Of a stretch of 64,000 bases of DNA, positions 46,011 through 58,332 are shown in pieces. How positions within the stretch are numbered: position 1 is the first letter of the stretch; every line of letters begins with the position of its first letter. The position numbers and the translations under genes were made by a program. Under the pieces are notes generated by a model, which searched no databases, had not been told where the DNA came from, and was given only the letters and a program-made list of their open reading frames with translations. The DNA comes from Phylloscopus collybita. Taxonomy: Eukaryota; Chordata; Aves; Passeriformes; Phylloscopidae. The DNA is taken from positions 10,746,001 through 10,810,000 of the forward strand of contig JAJNNQ010000137.1 of NCBI GenBank assembly GCA_027886175.1, in the 5' to 3' direction.

Positions 46011-47525
46011 ACAGCTCTGTGTCACACTCACTGCACCCACAGTAGCCAAGGGACAGCTAGCTCTGTGTCACACTCACTGCACCCACAGCAGCCCAGGGAC
46101 AGCTCTGTGTCACACTCACTGCACCCACAGTAGCCAAGGGACAGCTAGCTCTGTGTCACACTCACTGCACCCACAGCAGCCCAGGGACAGCTCTGTGTCA
46201 CACTCACTGCACTCACAGCAGCCAGGGGACAGCTCTGTGTCACACTCACTGCAGCCACAGGAGCCAAAGACAGCTCTGTGTCACACTCACTGCAGCCACA
46301 GGAGCCAAGGGACAGCTCTGTGTCACACTCACTGCACCCACAGCAGCCCAGGGGACAGCTCTGTGTCACACTCACTGCACCCACAGCAGCCCAGGGGACA
46401 GCTCTGTGTCACACTCACTGCAGCCACAGCAGCCCAGGGGACAGCTCTGTGTCACACTCACTGCACCCACAGGAGCCAGGGGACAGCTCTGTGTCACACT
46501 CACTGCACTCACAGCAGCCAGGGGACAGCTCTGTGTCACACTCACTGCACCCACAGGAGCCAGGGGACAGCTCTGTGTCACACTCACTGCACGCACAGCA
46601 GCCAGGGGACAGCTCTGTGTCACACTCGCTGCACCCTCAGCAGCCCAGGGACAGCTCTGTGTCACACTCACTGCACTCACAGCAGCCAAAGGACAGCTCT
46701 GTGTCACACTCACTGCACTCACAGCAGCCAGGGGACAGCTCTGTGTCACACTCACTGCACCCACAGGAGCCAGGGGACAGCTCTGTGTCACACTCACTGC
46801 ACTCACAGCAGCCAAGAGACAGCTCTGTGTCACACTCGCTGCACCCTCAGCAGCCCAGGGACAGCTCTGTGTCACACTCACTGCACTCACAGCAGCCAAA
46901 GGACAGCTCTGTGTCACACTCACTGCACCCACAGCAGCTCAGGGACAGCTCTGTGTCACACTCACTGCACCCACAGCAGCCCAGGGGACAGCTCTGTGTC
47001 ACACTCACTGCAAACACATCAGCCAGGGGACAGCTCTGTGTCACACTCACTGCACTCACAGCAGCCAGGGGACAGCTCTGTGTCACACTCACTGCAAGCA
47101 CATCAGCCAGGGGACAGCTCTGTGTCACACTCACTGCAACCACAGGAGCCAAGGGACAGCTCTGTGTCACACTCACTGCAGCCACAGGAGCCAAAGACAG
47201 CTCTGTGTCACACTCACTGCACTCACAGCAGCCAGGGGACAGCTCTGTGTCACACTCACTGCACCCAGAGCAGCCAAGGGACAGCTCTGTGTCACACTCA
47301 CTGCACCCACAGCAGCCCAGGGACAGCTCTGTGTCACACTCACTGCACTCACAGCAGCCCAGGGGACAGCTCTGTGTCACACTCACTGCACCCACAGGAG
47401 CCAAGGGACAGCTCTGTGTCACACTCACTGCACTCACAGCAGCCCAGGGGACAGCTCTGTGTCACACTCACTGCACCCACAGGAGCCAGGGGACAGCTCT
47501 GTGTCACACTCACTGCACCCACAGC
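46011..47525. repeat. 42-bp minisatellite, 36 tandem copies
   Basis: The unit is ACAGCTCTGTGTCACACTCA, then CTGCA, then a variable CCCACAGCAGCCAGGGG-like part. The core CTCTGTGTCACACTC occurs 36 times, spaced mostly 42 bp, with a few 41- or 43-bp units and two 46-bp units carrying an extra AGCT (near 46054 and 46141). Variation is concentrated in the last 17 bp of the unit (CAGCAGCC, CAGGAGCC, CATCAGCC; AAGG, AGGG, AAAG), while the core is almost invariant. Units 1-2 are repeated as 3-4, and units 15-16 as 20-21, so blocks have been duplicated. Because 42 is a multiple of three, all three forward frames and parts of the reverse strand stay open, giving frames of 399-482 codons with 14-residue repeats (CHTHCTHSSQGTAL, SVSHSLHPQQPGDS, LCVTLTAPTAARGQ). 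I do not regard these as a gene. Confidence 0.97.
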
Positions 47526-49640
47526 TGCTTCTTGCTCCCAGCCAGGGCCACCCAAGCTTCTCTCAGGAACAATCTGTACAGCTACAACTACAGCTGCTTA
47601 AATAAGAAGAGTTGTTCCATGTGCCAGAGAGAGATTCAATTATTTTGTATTATCAGTGATGTTCTAGTCTGCTGCTGTGGAAGGCATTTTTAATATTTTT
47701 TAAGTGCTCAAATGAAGCCAAAAATGTTTTGATACCATTCTGGGGAGAAAACACCCACAGGCAAATGAATCAACCAAACAAAAATACCCAAATAACAACT
47801 ACCACAACAACAAACAAACAAACAAACAAACCCCCACCAAACAAAACTCGAAAAAGGGACAATGTTTTTTATTTGGCTACTGTATTAAATTCTCAGGTAG
47901 CTGTGATGACTGCGAGACAAGAAAAGATCTGGTGGGTTAAGGAATAATGTTGAACATCTGAGTAGGGAGAAAAATCTGTGATGCTTCTGAATTCCCTTTG
48001 TATGAGGGATTAATCACCAAAATATTTAGAGAAAGAAACAGCTCTTTGAAGAAACGTGTGTTATATTTGGGTCTAGAAAAGATTAAAAATATGTGCAATG
48101 GAAAGATGGAATGGGTGAGGAGAAATAACTTCTGATCATAATTTACCTGCTAGAAGTAAAAAGATAACACTTTCTTAAAGAAAAAAGTCTTTGGAAACTG
48201 ACCTCTAAGACTATTTTTGACCTTTCTTTTTTATCTTTATTTTCTAACAGATAAGAGTTAAAGAGCCCTCTTATTTCCTACTGAAATGTTTTATTTCCTT
48301 TCAATTTGCTTTCTGTCTTAAAGTGACTGTTCCTCATCCTGACCTCATGGCATTTAAATAAAATGGAACAAAATGTGTATATTATCTGAACAGAAGCCAC
48401 AAGAAAGGACAGCGCATTTGTGTGAAATTGTTTGAACTGTGATGTTCTTTCACACTGCATAACCAAATGCAAATATTGTGTTGAATGAAAAATGCTAAAG
48501 GGAGCCACAAAGACTGGAGAATAACTAAAAAAAAAAGAAAGGGCACCTGAGGTAAAAGCAAACAAAAAAAAAAACCACCCAAGAAACCAAGAAAGGTGGA
48601 TTCTAACAGGGCATTTGTGAAACCAATGATGCAAAAATACAGAATGGAGCACTGTGTGCAGAAGAGGACAAGAAAAGTGAAAGTAATAGAGATTAAAGGG
48701 AACAAAAGAAAAAGTGTAATAAAAGAGCAACAGAAAGATGAAGAAAAAAACATTATGAGATTGGAAATAAGATGAAATTGGGTTCTAAGTGGCTAAATGG
48801 GGAATTAAAGCAATAAGCAAATATAATCCAGAGTTGGGTAAAATGCTGTCTTTAGCAGTTGATTCTCTATAAACTTTGAATGTTGCATGTAAATTTTCTC
48901 AAATACCATGTTAATCTGGTGGCACTAATATTATTTAATCTTGTAAAAATTGCTACTTTCAGGGAACACTTACCACAAAAGTAATTTACTGGACAACCCC
49001 AGCAATTTTGAGTTTTAATAAATAAGAAGCTACAAGCAATTAATGGAATGCTCTGTTAAGTACTTGCTAGTAAAAATCCCTCTTAAAATACTGTTTCTAG
49101 GATTATGCCCCCTGTAGTTTTTGAAATATCCCAGAAGTGGCAGAGTTCCCACAACTCCCCTCGAGCAATTATTTCACAGTTTAAGAAAGCTGTGAAGATA
49201 ACTTCTGAGCTCAGCTTTGCTCTTTGTCTTTTACTCAGTTAATTGCACAGACACAGGCTAATGAGAGACAACTCGTTCAGTATTAGCTTTTGTCCCTTGG
49301 AAAACTGTTCCCAAGTCCCTTCACAAGCTGTTGTTTAGCTGAATTACAGATGTGTTTGAAACTACTTTCTTAGCTCTTTCTTTCATTTCCCAGGTCATCT
49401 TGTAGCTCTCCTGCAGTTCTTTTTGGACTCTGCAGGTTTTTTTCCTTCTTTCCCCTTCACTTTGCAAAATTGAGTCCAGATTTTATGTGGGTGCCATGGG
49501 GTGTTACAATTACTGTAGTATCTTCATCTGCATTGTCTCTTAACATTTAACGTGAAGGTCAGAATTAAGTACAAGTAATCAAATTTGATCAGATCTAGGG
49601 GGTTTGGGGGGGACTTTGTTAGTGAGCTGTTGGATACTTT
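47526..49640. other. Unique AT-rich stretch, no gene seen
   Basis: The (CAAA)n tract at 47771-47847 is listed separately. Minus-strand frames of 150 and 123 codons (48278-48753) overlap in different phases, are rich in F, L, S and C, and arise from A-rich plus-strand sequence (runs at about 48529-48539 and 48565-48575). No domain is visible, so no gene is called. Confidence 0.55.
47771..47847. repeat. (CAAA)n / A-C-rich tract
   Basis: About 77 bp rich in CAAA and CAA units, with a clean (CAAA) run at about 47811-47830 followed by CCCCCACC. Similar in type to the tracts near 8.4, 22.8 and 25.2 kb. Confidence 0.88.
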
Positions 49641-49678
49641 TTTTTTTTCTCTCTCTCTCTCTTTTTTTTTTTTTTTTC
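49640..49678. repeat. Poly-T / (CT)n tract
   Basis: A T run, then (TC)7 or so, then a second T run. A mirror-like pyrimidine tract of about 39 bp. Confidence 0.88.
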
Positions 49679-52600
49679 CTTAATCTCTTTTTGGGTTTTC
49701 TTCATTGTGGAGGTGGGGGAAATGTGCCACTTCCATTATGCCAAAGTCCTTTATGGCAACCCTGCTGAAACTGAGGACACAGCTCCCAGATTTGTTCCCA
49801 TAGGTCTCCGGTGCTTGTAGCCAGGGAAAAAAGCTGGAGAGCTCTAACAGCAAGCCCTGTGCTGCTGCAGTGCTTCCTCCAGCATGGATGTGAACAAAGG
49901 TTGCAATCTGCCAATGGATTCTCTGGGCATCCACATGTGGAATATGCTTGGAAATGGTGTCAGCAAGCCCTGAGGCTGGATGTGCCCCAGGCCCGGCAGA
50001 CTGTGGAGGGACAGGGGACGTGTGTGTCCCAGAGCCTGGACTCCTGGGACCTGGCAGCTCCTCAGACCTCTGCTTGCAGGCTTGAGCATATGGTCAGGGA
50101 GGGCCTAAGGAGGAAGGAATGAGGCAGAAGGCAAGCTTGATCTGTCAATCAAGAGCTTGACTGTGTAAATGAGTATTTTAACTTTTGGTTTTTACAGACT
50201 GCAATGGATACAGTTAAAGGTCTGAGATCCCTTGCTGTTCTGAGCTGGATGTTGTTTGCTATGCTGAACTGTTACCATTTAATTACAGGCATGTTCAGCA
50301 TGTGATCTAAGTAAGATGCTGCTTTCATGGAAACGTAGTTGGCAGGTAGTTGAAGATATCACACATAAACAGAGATTGTTGGATGGCAAACCTCTTTTGT
50401 AGACAGCTGTTAAATATTCCAATAAGACAATGGTGCAGTAGTAGCAAGCCTGAGTTACTGCAGGCCTACAATGAATTTTTTCACCAGGGTTTTTGAATTT
50501 TGTCGAGCTCTGCTCTGGTCACAGCATGGTTTTCCATGGGGATTTTGAATTTGGTTTGTATGACTCTAAACTTGCTGTGTTCTAAACAAAAACTTCATTA
50601 CCACATCATTCAACAAGGAACACAAGTAGATAATTTTTACCTGAGTAACCTGGTTTTGGTTGTACTAAACCCAGACCTGAGATCTATCCACACCCTCAGC
50701 AGTGCCTGCCACAGGTGTTTAAGAAGGCCTTTAAGACAGGATTGTCTGGTTGTGAGACTTCTCTAGGATACTTTGGTGTCTACCAGCACATCATAATCAT
50801 GGATTTCATAAGGTGTAGGAGAGGACTTGCTATGCAATAGTTGTCAATGGATTTTTCTTCATAAATTTGTCCAGCTGTTTTGTGAACTGAGGTAAACATT
50901 ATAAACCCTGTGGGAAATAACATCTTTATAGTGAGATATATAGAGAAATATTTTTTGTTCCAACCTGCTATAGGATGCCATTTCTTGATACCCCCTAATC
51001 CTTGTTTAACAAGGCAGTGAACAAATATTACCTATTCATCCATCATTCCAGATTTCTTAGATTTCTTTCCTGTCCCACTCCAATTTTAATCTTTTCCAGG
51101 TTCAAAAGTTCCATTGTATACAGTCTATGTCCTCTGCTGTAATATTTCCTATTTTGCTTTATTTCTGTTTGGGTTACTGTGCCTAATGGACTTTGCATTC
51201 ATTCCATCAGTACTTCGTAACACTCGATATGGTCAATGAGTTTCTTCCTCTGAAACCCTAACCTTGAGATCTCATTCCTTTGTGGTGATAACTATTTCAG
51301 ACCCAACCACAGCATACAGTTTGTTTCCTTACCTTTATCACTTCATTTTAATTTATATTTCATTTTTCTTTCTTTCCACACAGTGCCTTGAAGCTCTTCT
51401 GCAGCATATCAAGTTGGCCTTTGTCTTTACTCCATGGAATAGTTTATATTGTCCCTCACATTTGCTGCTGCACTGTTCATTCCCTCATCCAGGCAGAACC
51501 TGCCCTTTTCCTATTTTTTTTTCTTTCTTTTTTGCTGGTCTGGCAAGCAAAATATGCAAGAGAAAATAAAATTGAGATCTCTCTCAGTCTTGAAGAGGTT
51601 CCCTAAAGCTTCATGCAAATTTGACTCAAGCCTTTGGGTAAACCTTAACAGCGCTAAAAATAACAGCTTTACCTTCTCCTATCACTGACAGGCTATTCCA
51701 CCTGCCCAGCTAAGATAAACTCTCTGCCCAAAGGAGGCACAGCAAGGACAAGAGCAGATACTGCAGAGGCATTTAGCAGAAGAGGTATTCACATCAGGCA
51801 GCACAGAAGAGGCAGATGCCAGAAGCTTACAGGCAGAGGTAGAGAGGACTGGGGAAACGGCAGCCGGGATAACAGCAGAGCAGTCAGGTGGGGTTTTTCC
51901 TCCAGCTTTTGCTGAGTTGACAGTGATCTCAGTTCCTACAATGTGTCTTTGCAAGGTTTTGAGCAGCTCAGAGGCCCTGGCTTGTTGCTAAACTGTGGTG
52001 GTGATTATAGTTACACTCCAACTTCTTTCTAACAAGCTACTTTATATGAACTGATAGTTTATAGATCAGTGTCTGTTAATTCATTACCCAGTCCTTGAGT
52101 CTTTTAGAGGAAATTATTAAGACTGTGGAAAACTGTTTCAGTTTGACCATGTGAAACCGCTTAAAAGACATGATTAATTCAGTCACTTTACCTTTTATGT
52201 CATGTTTGCTCTTTTTTTCCCGCTTCCAGACTCTAGGTACAGCTCATTAAGTACACCTGTGTCCTAACAACTATGAGATATTTTGTCATTCAAGATGCAT
52301 TCCTCTGGTATTAAACTAGTGCTCATGACCTACAGGGTTTGTTTTCTCTATTAACAAAATAGCCACAAATACACTTTTTAAAGAAATATTACAAGGAGCT
52401 CTGCTGTTTCCAGCTTGCTCACCAAATGGACATTGTGAGGAATGAAAGCAATCAAATTCACTGGAGTCAGAAATTTTCATATGCCTGTTTCCCATTCACA
52501 AAGAACAATTGACTATTTCTTGTCCAGATATTATTTGTGTAATTTACTTTTCTAAAGGACCAGCAGAAATGCTATTTCTACTGAAGGTAAAATAACCATT

Positions 52601-52689
52601 TAAAGCAATGTTTGGCCTAACAGTGAATTTACTGATTAAGCATTTGATCATTCACTTTCAGGGTCAGTTCAAGAAACACCACAGAAATA
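49679..52689. other. Mostly unique stretch, no gene seen
   Basis: The part at about 49730-50110 is G+C-richer, with several overlapping frames of 70-103 codons on both strands and none recognisable. The segment 51690-51955 is also G+C-richer, with a minus-strand 90-codon frame ending in a Cys-rich stretch (CLCSICSCPCCASFGQ) for which I know no family. Confidence 0.5.
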
Positions 52690-52765
52690 TCATAGAATGG
52701 TTGGGGTTGGAAGGGACCATAAAAATTATCCAGTACCAAGCCCCATTCCAGGGAGAGTTCAAGTC
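52690..52765 (-). mobile_element. CR1 LINE 3' fragment, antisense
   Basis: 'tcatagaatggttggggttg' followed by 'gaagggaccataaaaattat' and 'ccagtaccaagccccattcc' is the reverse complement of the CR1 terminus. The 5' truncation point is unclear but lies at about 52765. The copy is short. Confidence 0.85.
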
Positions 52766-55700
52766 CTTCTGCTTCCCAAAATAGCCATTAATATGTAATT
52801 TGCTTTAATTATTGTTATTAATTATGTAGCCTGTGCTTATCTGTACAGTTTTGAATAACTTAGGCTGTATTTGGCTAAACAAAGAACTTTATTTCTAAGT
52901 AGGTAAAGACCCCTACTCCTTTATCCCAAAGGAAGCCAAACACTGGGAACTTGGAATATGGACAGTGTAGTGGTTTGACTTAGCTGACAATTTAAATAGG
53001 ATCTGTCATCAAGTACAGCAGCTGTCCTTTACATATAATTGAAAGTATTGTTATCATGGGAAAACAATGTAGAACAATTTACTTTTCCATTCAAGGTCTA
53101 TTCTTTCTGAGTTGGCTTGTGGGTTGGTTTCTTGCTTTCTTTGGTTTGGTTTGGCTTTTGTTTGTTTTTCCTGAGATACCCAAAGCAATTAAATCTGAAA
53201 AATAATGTTTAGTAAATTTAAGTAAAAGAAAATTACCAGGCTTTAATTCTGGTGGATGCATCCCATGCTTATTTGTCACAAAGCCTTAGAGTCAGCAGGT
53301 CATGATCTTTTGTTGCTAGATTATTCTGATAATCTTTCTCTATCATATCCAGGAGATTTGGTTTAAAATTCTTGCTTTCTTCTATGAGAATCTGGAAAAT
53401 CTGAATTCCCCAAATGCTGGCAGTGGCTTTTTTACTGTTACCAATAATCCTAGATATATGAAAAAACAGAATATTATGAAAGATTTATTACACAAGTTAA
53501 TAATCTATGCAAACTACAGCAAAGCTTGTAAAATAAAACCTGTTAATTAATCCTGTGTACCTGAACAGGTGAAGGAGAATTTGAGCTTCTTAACCAGGGC
53601 AGTAGTCTACCATCTACAGTGGGCTATTTAAGAACATTTGCTTGATGTTATTGTAGATTTTCCAGTATTTATTCATTCTTCCAAATTACTTGTATCTTTC
53701 TTACTCAATAATGCCTTTAAAATGAATAAATTCGACTGTACTAAATATATCTTCAGTTTTTAAGGATCAAAATCGTGCCCTGTTTGCACTTGTCTTCTAA
53801 AACCAGAAGAGAGCAAATACCCAGTTTTCCTAACAAAGCCTCTTAAGTTGTGTCTGGCAGGACTGCTGGCAGCAGCCCAAGGTGTTCCTAGAACATGCTG
53901 TTAAGGCTTTGCACCAGGTGACAGGCACTAAAGGTACCACAGCCTACAGGTAGCATTTAGCTCCCAGCAGGCAATTCCCAGCTGTGCTGCTTTGTGTGTC
54001 AACCATAAAATGTGTGTTGTCTTTCTGAAGCCTGACTAAGCAGCTTTGGATATTACAAAGGCTCTGCTGCATGTTTTAATTTACATAGATTAGTCTTTCT
54101 CCTTTTTTATTACATTGACTAATCAGGAGAATATCTTAGCCCAGACATGTTTATAACCCTGTGTGGCTGTGTTTGGCTACATAGATAAAATATCCTCTCA
54201 TTTGCATGATTACTGCATGAAAGCAGTGCTCTTAAAAGGCCAAAACACTAATTTAATAGTCCTTCCCTGCCTCTCTTTTTACTTCTGGAACCCAATTGTC
54301 CAAATCCTCACCTTATTCTACTTCTTCACTTTGGTGAAACCTTTTCATGGCACGTGCTGAACTATTTGGCTCAATTCTCAGGCTCAAAACCAGTGGGAAT
54401 ATTGGATGTGGATTTGTCAAGGATGGGGTTTGCTGTGGCTGCAAGTTTCGTGCTCAACATTTGCCCTTCCCCAAGTTGTGCTGGGCAAAAAACACAATCC
54501 AGGTGTGAGGAAGGAATTGAAGCCACGGTGGAAACAGAGAAAGGGAAACATGGAGCAGTGGTTTACTGCAGAGGGTGTCTTGGGAAAACTGAGGACAATC
54601 TTTTGGGCCTTTGCAGGCCCACCATTGAGTGGCTTTTGTGGCTGCAGCTGCTTCCCAGGCCAGGGGCTGGCAGGCAGGAGGAAATACCTCAAGGCTGAAC
54701 TGCTTCTCCACACTCAAAATATAAACTGCTCTAAGTAGAAAAAGAAACAATTGGTTTCACACAAAATTCAATAAAATAATAGTTTTATGTTGTTTTATTT
54801 CAGGAAAGAGAATTGTGCAAGAGTGTTACCAAATTTGCAGAAATACAGCTATAGTAGTTGACTCGCTGAACTTTATGAATGTGGAATAAATTCTCAAAGA
54901 AACATCTGGCATTTCAATTTTTCTAACAGATGGATAAGAGAATGGCAGAAATTCAGGCCTGAATACTCCTTCCAAGTTTTCTTTAAGATCTATATTAGCA
55001 GATTTAAGCTTTGGTATTTCATATCAAGTGTTCAAACCTCTGTAATGAAAACAGAAGACATTGGCTTAGATTCTGATAATAAGGAGTGAAGCTTAGAAAT
55101 AATAAATCAGTCAAAAGAAAAACAAATTTAAGGATGTCACATCTAAACCAATCTGTCATCTTAGTTTTGTAAAATTTTCATAAAGCATATTGGATAAACT
55201 TTCAGCAATGACTACTAACACAGCTCTGAGAGATGAGAATGCCATTTGAAAATGTGGGATCTTTTAATCTTGTTTGGAAAATTGGAATTTTTATTGTGGA
55301 AATAGAAGTCATGTGCAAGTCTAACCTGAACCCAACAGATAATTATGGTAAAATACTTGAAAAATGCTTTGGAAAACCTTTGGAAAAGTGATGAAATTTA
55401 AAATCAAGAAATTCCCAAATCTATGGAAATGGATATGAGAAATTTTCAAAATAGTGGTTAAATTTAAATGAATTTAACCTAAATGTTGCTTAACTCACTT
55501 TATTTCAAACTTTCTTTTTTCTTAGTTCACCAGAAAATGTAAGACACTCCTCTTCCCAGTGAGTGATCTACTTACAGCAATTGCCTGAGCAACTGGGAAG
55601 AGCAGCAGTGACTCTCTGAAGTGTTTTGGGGAGACTCATCTGTCACAGCCTCAGCTTATCACATCTAACCCCATTACAAACCAGCACTGGCTGCTTGCTC

Positions 55701-56894
55701 CCAGTGCTGTCGTAAACAATTCACTTAGTTTTCTTATACAGTCATCTAAACATTGTTCCTAGCAGAGAAAACAGGGTAAACTGTCTTCACAGATGGGTGA
55801 CTGCACAGTGATTTATTCTGTCGGGTCTGCAGAAACAGCTGTTTGACTTAAACCAGGGCCCGTGAACTACAGGCCAAGTGGCCATCAGAGAGCAAGGCAG
55901 AAGGGCTGATGATTTCAGGACAGGTAGAGTTGTCCTTGTCCTTATGCTGTCACAATAAAAACAGTCAGGATGAGATGTTTTCTGTGCACTCATGTACATT
56001 CTTGCTTTTTCACCTGAGCTTTGACATTTATTTCATAGCTCTGTCAATCTCTGTGTTACCAGTTCTAGTGCTGACACATTCACGCCTTCCAAGTTAAAGC
56101 CCAGGACCATGGAGCCCTCATGTGCTCCAAATCTACTTGTATTTGAAATAACTACAGTGCACAGTGGAAGGGTTAACTGCAGAACTGTACCATCACTTGT
56201 TGCTTTCCTCTGCTTTTCCTTCTCTCTTGTCTTTTAATATAGGGAGCGGAATGCAGATTTTACAAGCCTAACATCTTTCCCTTTGTATACCTATTACCTT
56301 TCACAGTGGGATCTCAATTCTAAGTTGAGCATCTGTGCACTGCCAAAGTACAAATGCTTCCAGACATGTCCTAGATGAGTGGGGAAGTGTATCACTGCAC
56401 CAGACCAGAACACCCTTTAATAGCACTCTTAATAATGATTGCCTGAAAATGTTTTCTAATAGCTATTAAGATTCATTCTTTACTCTTATCTTCCCCTGCA
56501 TTCAAAGCCTTTTTGCTAGAGCTTGTGTGGTAAAGTGTCTGATATTATTATTAACACTTGTTTAAAAGATGGTTATGAGAAGCCAAATATATAATTTTGT
56601 ATTCATGTCTTTTAACAAATTTCTGATCTATTTTCTGATCTTATTTACTCTGTCTAGTATTGTACAAATCATCTGAGCTTGCCTGGAAAACTAATTTTGT
56701 GTTACTCCTTGTTCAGAATAGTTAGTTCTAAGATTTTTTGGTATGCATGCAAGTATAGTTTCTTGTTACTACAATTTTAGGAAGACAGTGGGGTTAATGA
56801 CTTGTGTCTGGATTTCTTATGCTTCTTGATTTTTCATTTCATTAGGGTATGGTGAATTGTGGAGAACACTGTAATGCATGGGACATGATAACTC
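52766..56894. other. Unique AT-rich stretch, no gene seen
   Basis: No repeat family is recognised. Overlapping frames of 98-114 codons at about 54354-54750 occur in two plus phases and on the minus strand within a G+C-richer patch. None shows a domain, and their overlap argues against coding. Confidence 0.55.
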
Positions 56895-56929
56895 TTTATT
56901 TATTTATTTATTTATTTATTTATTTCCTT
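56895..56929. repeat. (TTTA)n tetranucleotide microsatellite, about 9 copies
   Basis: A clean run of TTTA units, uninterrupted over about 35 bp, so likely polymorphic in length. Confidence 0.94.
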
Positions 56930-57373
56930 TTCATTATATTTAAATTATAGAAATGAAGGCAGCTTTTGAAGGCTCAGGAGCTGTCAGTCCAGGCTGGGCA
57001 GTCAGTACTACATTGAAATTCAGACCCATTTACTGTGCTGGTAATAATTTAAAATCAAATTTCATGAAACTTAGTCATTTGACTGTCAGTTTCTGGTAAG
57101 AATTAAGTTCAGTGAGCACATGAACAACTTTGCCTTAGACCAATCTGTCTGTGTCAGAAAGCTGAGTATTTACCAAGTAAGCATACCTAGGCTTGGAAGT
57201 CTTTTCCATATTCTGAATCTTGCAGATGATTCCATTTTAAATCACATTAATATGTTGCAGGATCAAGCTCTCAGATTTCTGTTTCACTTATTGTTATAAA
57301 CTGTATGCTATTACAAGTAAATCTGAAAATTTAAGGCAACACCTCTTAAGGTTGTCTTGAGCTGCTTATATTT

Positions 57374-57389
57374 CAAATCAATTGATTTG
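57374..57389. repeat. Perfect 16-bp palindrome
   Basis: CAAATCAATTGATTTG equals its own reverse complement. It contains two overlapping, opposed ATCAAT/ATTGAT half-sites of a kind bound by homeodomain or cut-like factors. Binding is not shown. Confidence 0.6.
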
Positions 57390-58316
57390 CATAAACCTGG
57401 CTTGCTTCCTTCTTTTCTTACTCAGCAAAAACTAATGTTTATAGTCCTAGAAAACTTCGATAGGACTGGGAGGTACTTCACAGTAGTTGGCTAGTGAGTG
57501 GGTGGCTTTTCACAAACTCCTGGTTTTAAGGTGAAGTAATTTGAAATTTTGTTGTACATGATCCCTTTAAGTGCCAGTGACACAGCTGTGCCCTCTTAGC
57601 ACATGCAGCATCAAGCAATCTGTGTGATAGCTTTCATTACATTAGTACTGAAAACTGATTTACCTTTGTCAAAATAAATGATACAACCATCCAAATAAAT
57701 AACCCAACTAATAAATTAGAGTTTGACAATATTCTCTAGTCAGTGATTCAAAAAAGTAATTTGCTTATGATTCATTCATGTACTTTTGTGATAGCCTGTC
57801 AAACCATCTGACTCTAAAAATGACTCATTAAAATACAGAGTTGTGTCAAATGCATCTCAGTGAATTGCATTCCTAAATGTTTTCATTTTGTTTTCTCAGT
57901 TTCTGCAATGTGTAAGAGAGATGTTTGCTACCTTCCGTGTGGCTGGAAGCTGATCCCATGTCTTGTTTCTTCAGGATTGCCTTCAACACTGTCGTATCTA
58001 GCTTTTAGTTCCTTCCTGCTTTTGGCTGACTTCACACAGAGGATGTTGTGACTAAAGTGTTGAAGTTGATCTCTGGGTTTAATTCCTTTTCTGAGTGGAA
58101 CATTGCAAATCTGTGTTGTGCAATTATTTTTTTTTTCTATCACCAACTTTAATCATGACTATGAGTAATTAGGGTCAGGATGTCAGACTAGATTTCCACT
58201 TAAAAGGTGTGCCCAGTAATCATGCTGATCTCAGATGATAAAAAAGATTAATTACTGTACTCATCCTGGCTACTGCTGGAGATTTTGATAGAAGGAATAG
58301 CGAGAAAGAGTGCAAA

Positions 58317-58332
58317 GCAATTAATTAATTGC
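58317..58332. repeat. Perfect 16-bp palindrome with TAAT half-sites
   Basis: GCAATTAATTAATTGC is self-complementary and holds overlapping TAAT/ATTA cores of the type recognised by paired-class homeodomain dimers. In AT-rich DNA this can be chance. Confidence 0.6.

Noticed and set aside
46153..47693. Three overlapping forward frames of 399-482 codons, plus reverse frames, with 14-residue repeats
   Set aside because: They are a by-product of a stop-free 42-bp tandem unit. All three forward phases are equally open, and there is no recognised domain or start context.
48278..48753. Overlapping 150- and 123-codon minus-strand frames, hydrophobic and F/C/S-rich
   Set aside because: They arise from A-rich plus-strand DNA. 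Two phases are open at once and no signal or domain is convincing.
51682..51954. 90-codon minus-strand frame with a Cys-rich end
   Set aside because: The cysteine spacing fits no zinc-binding family I know, and the frame is short.
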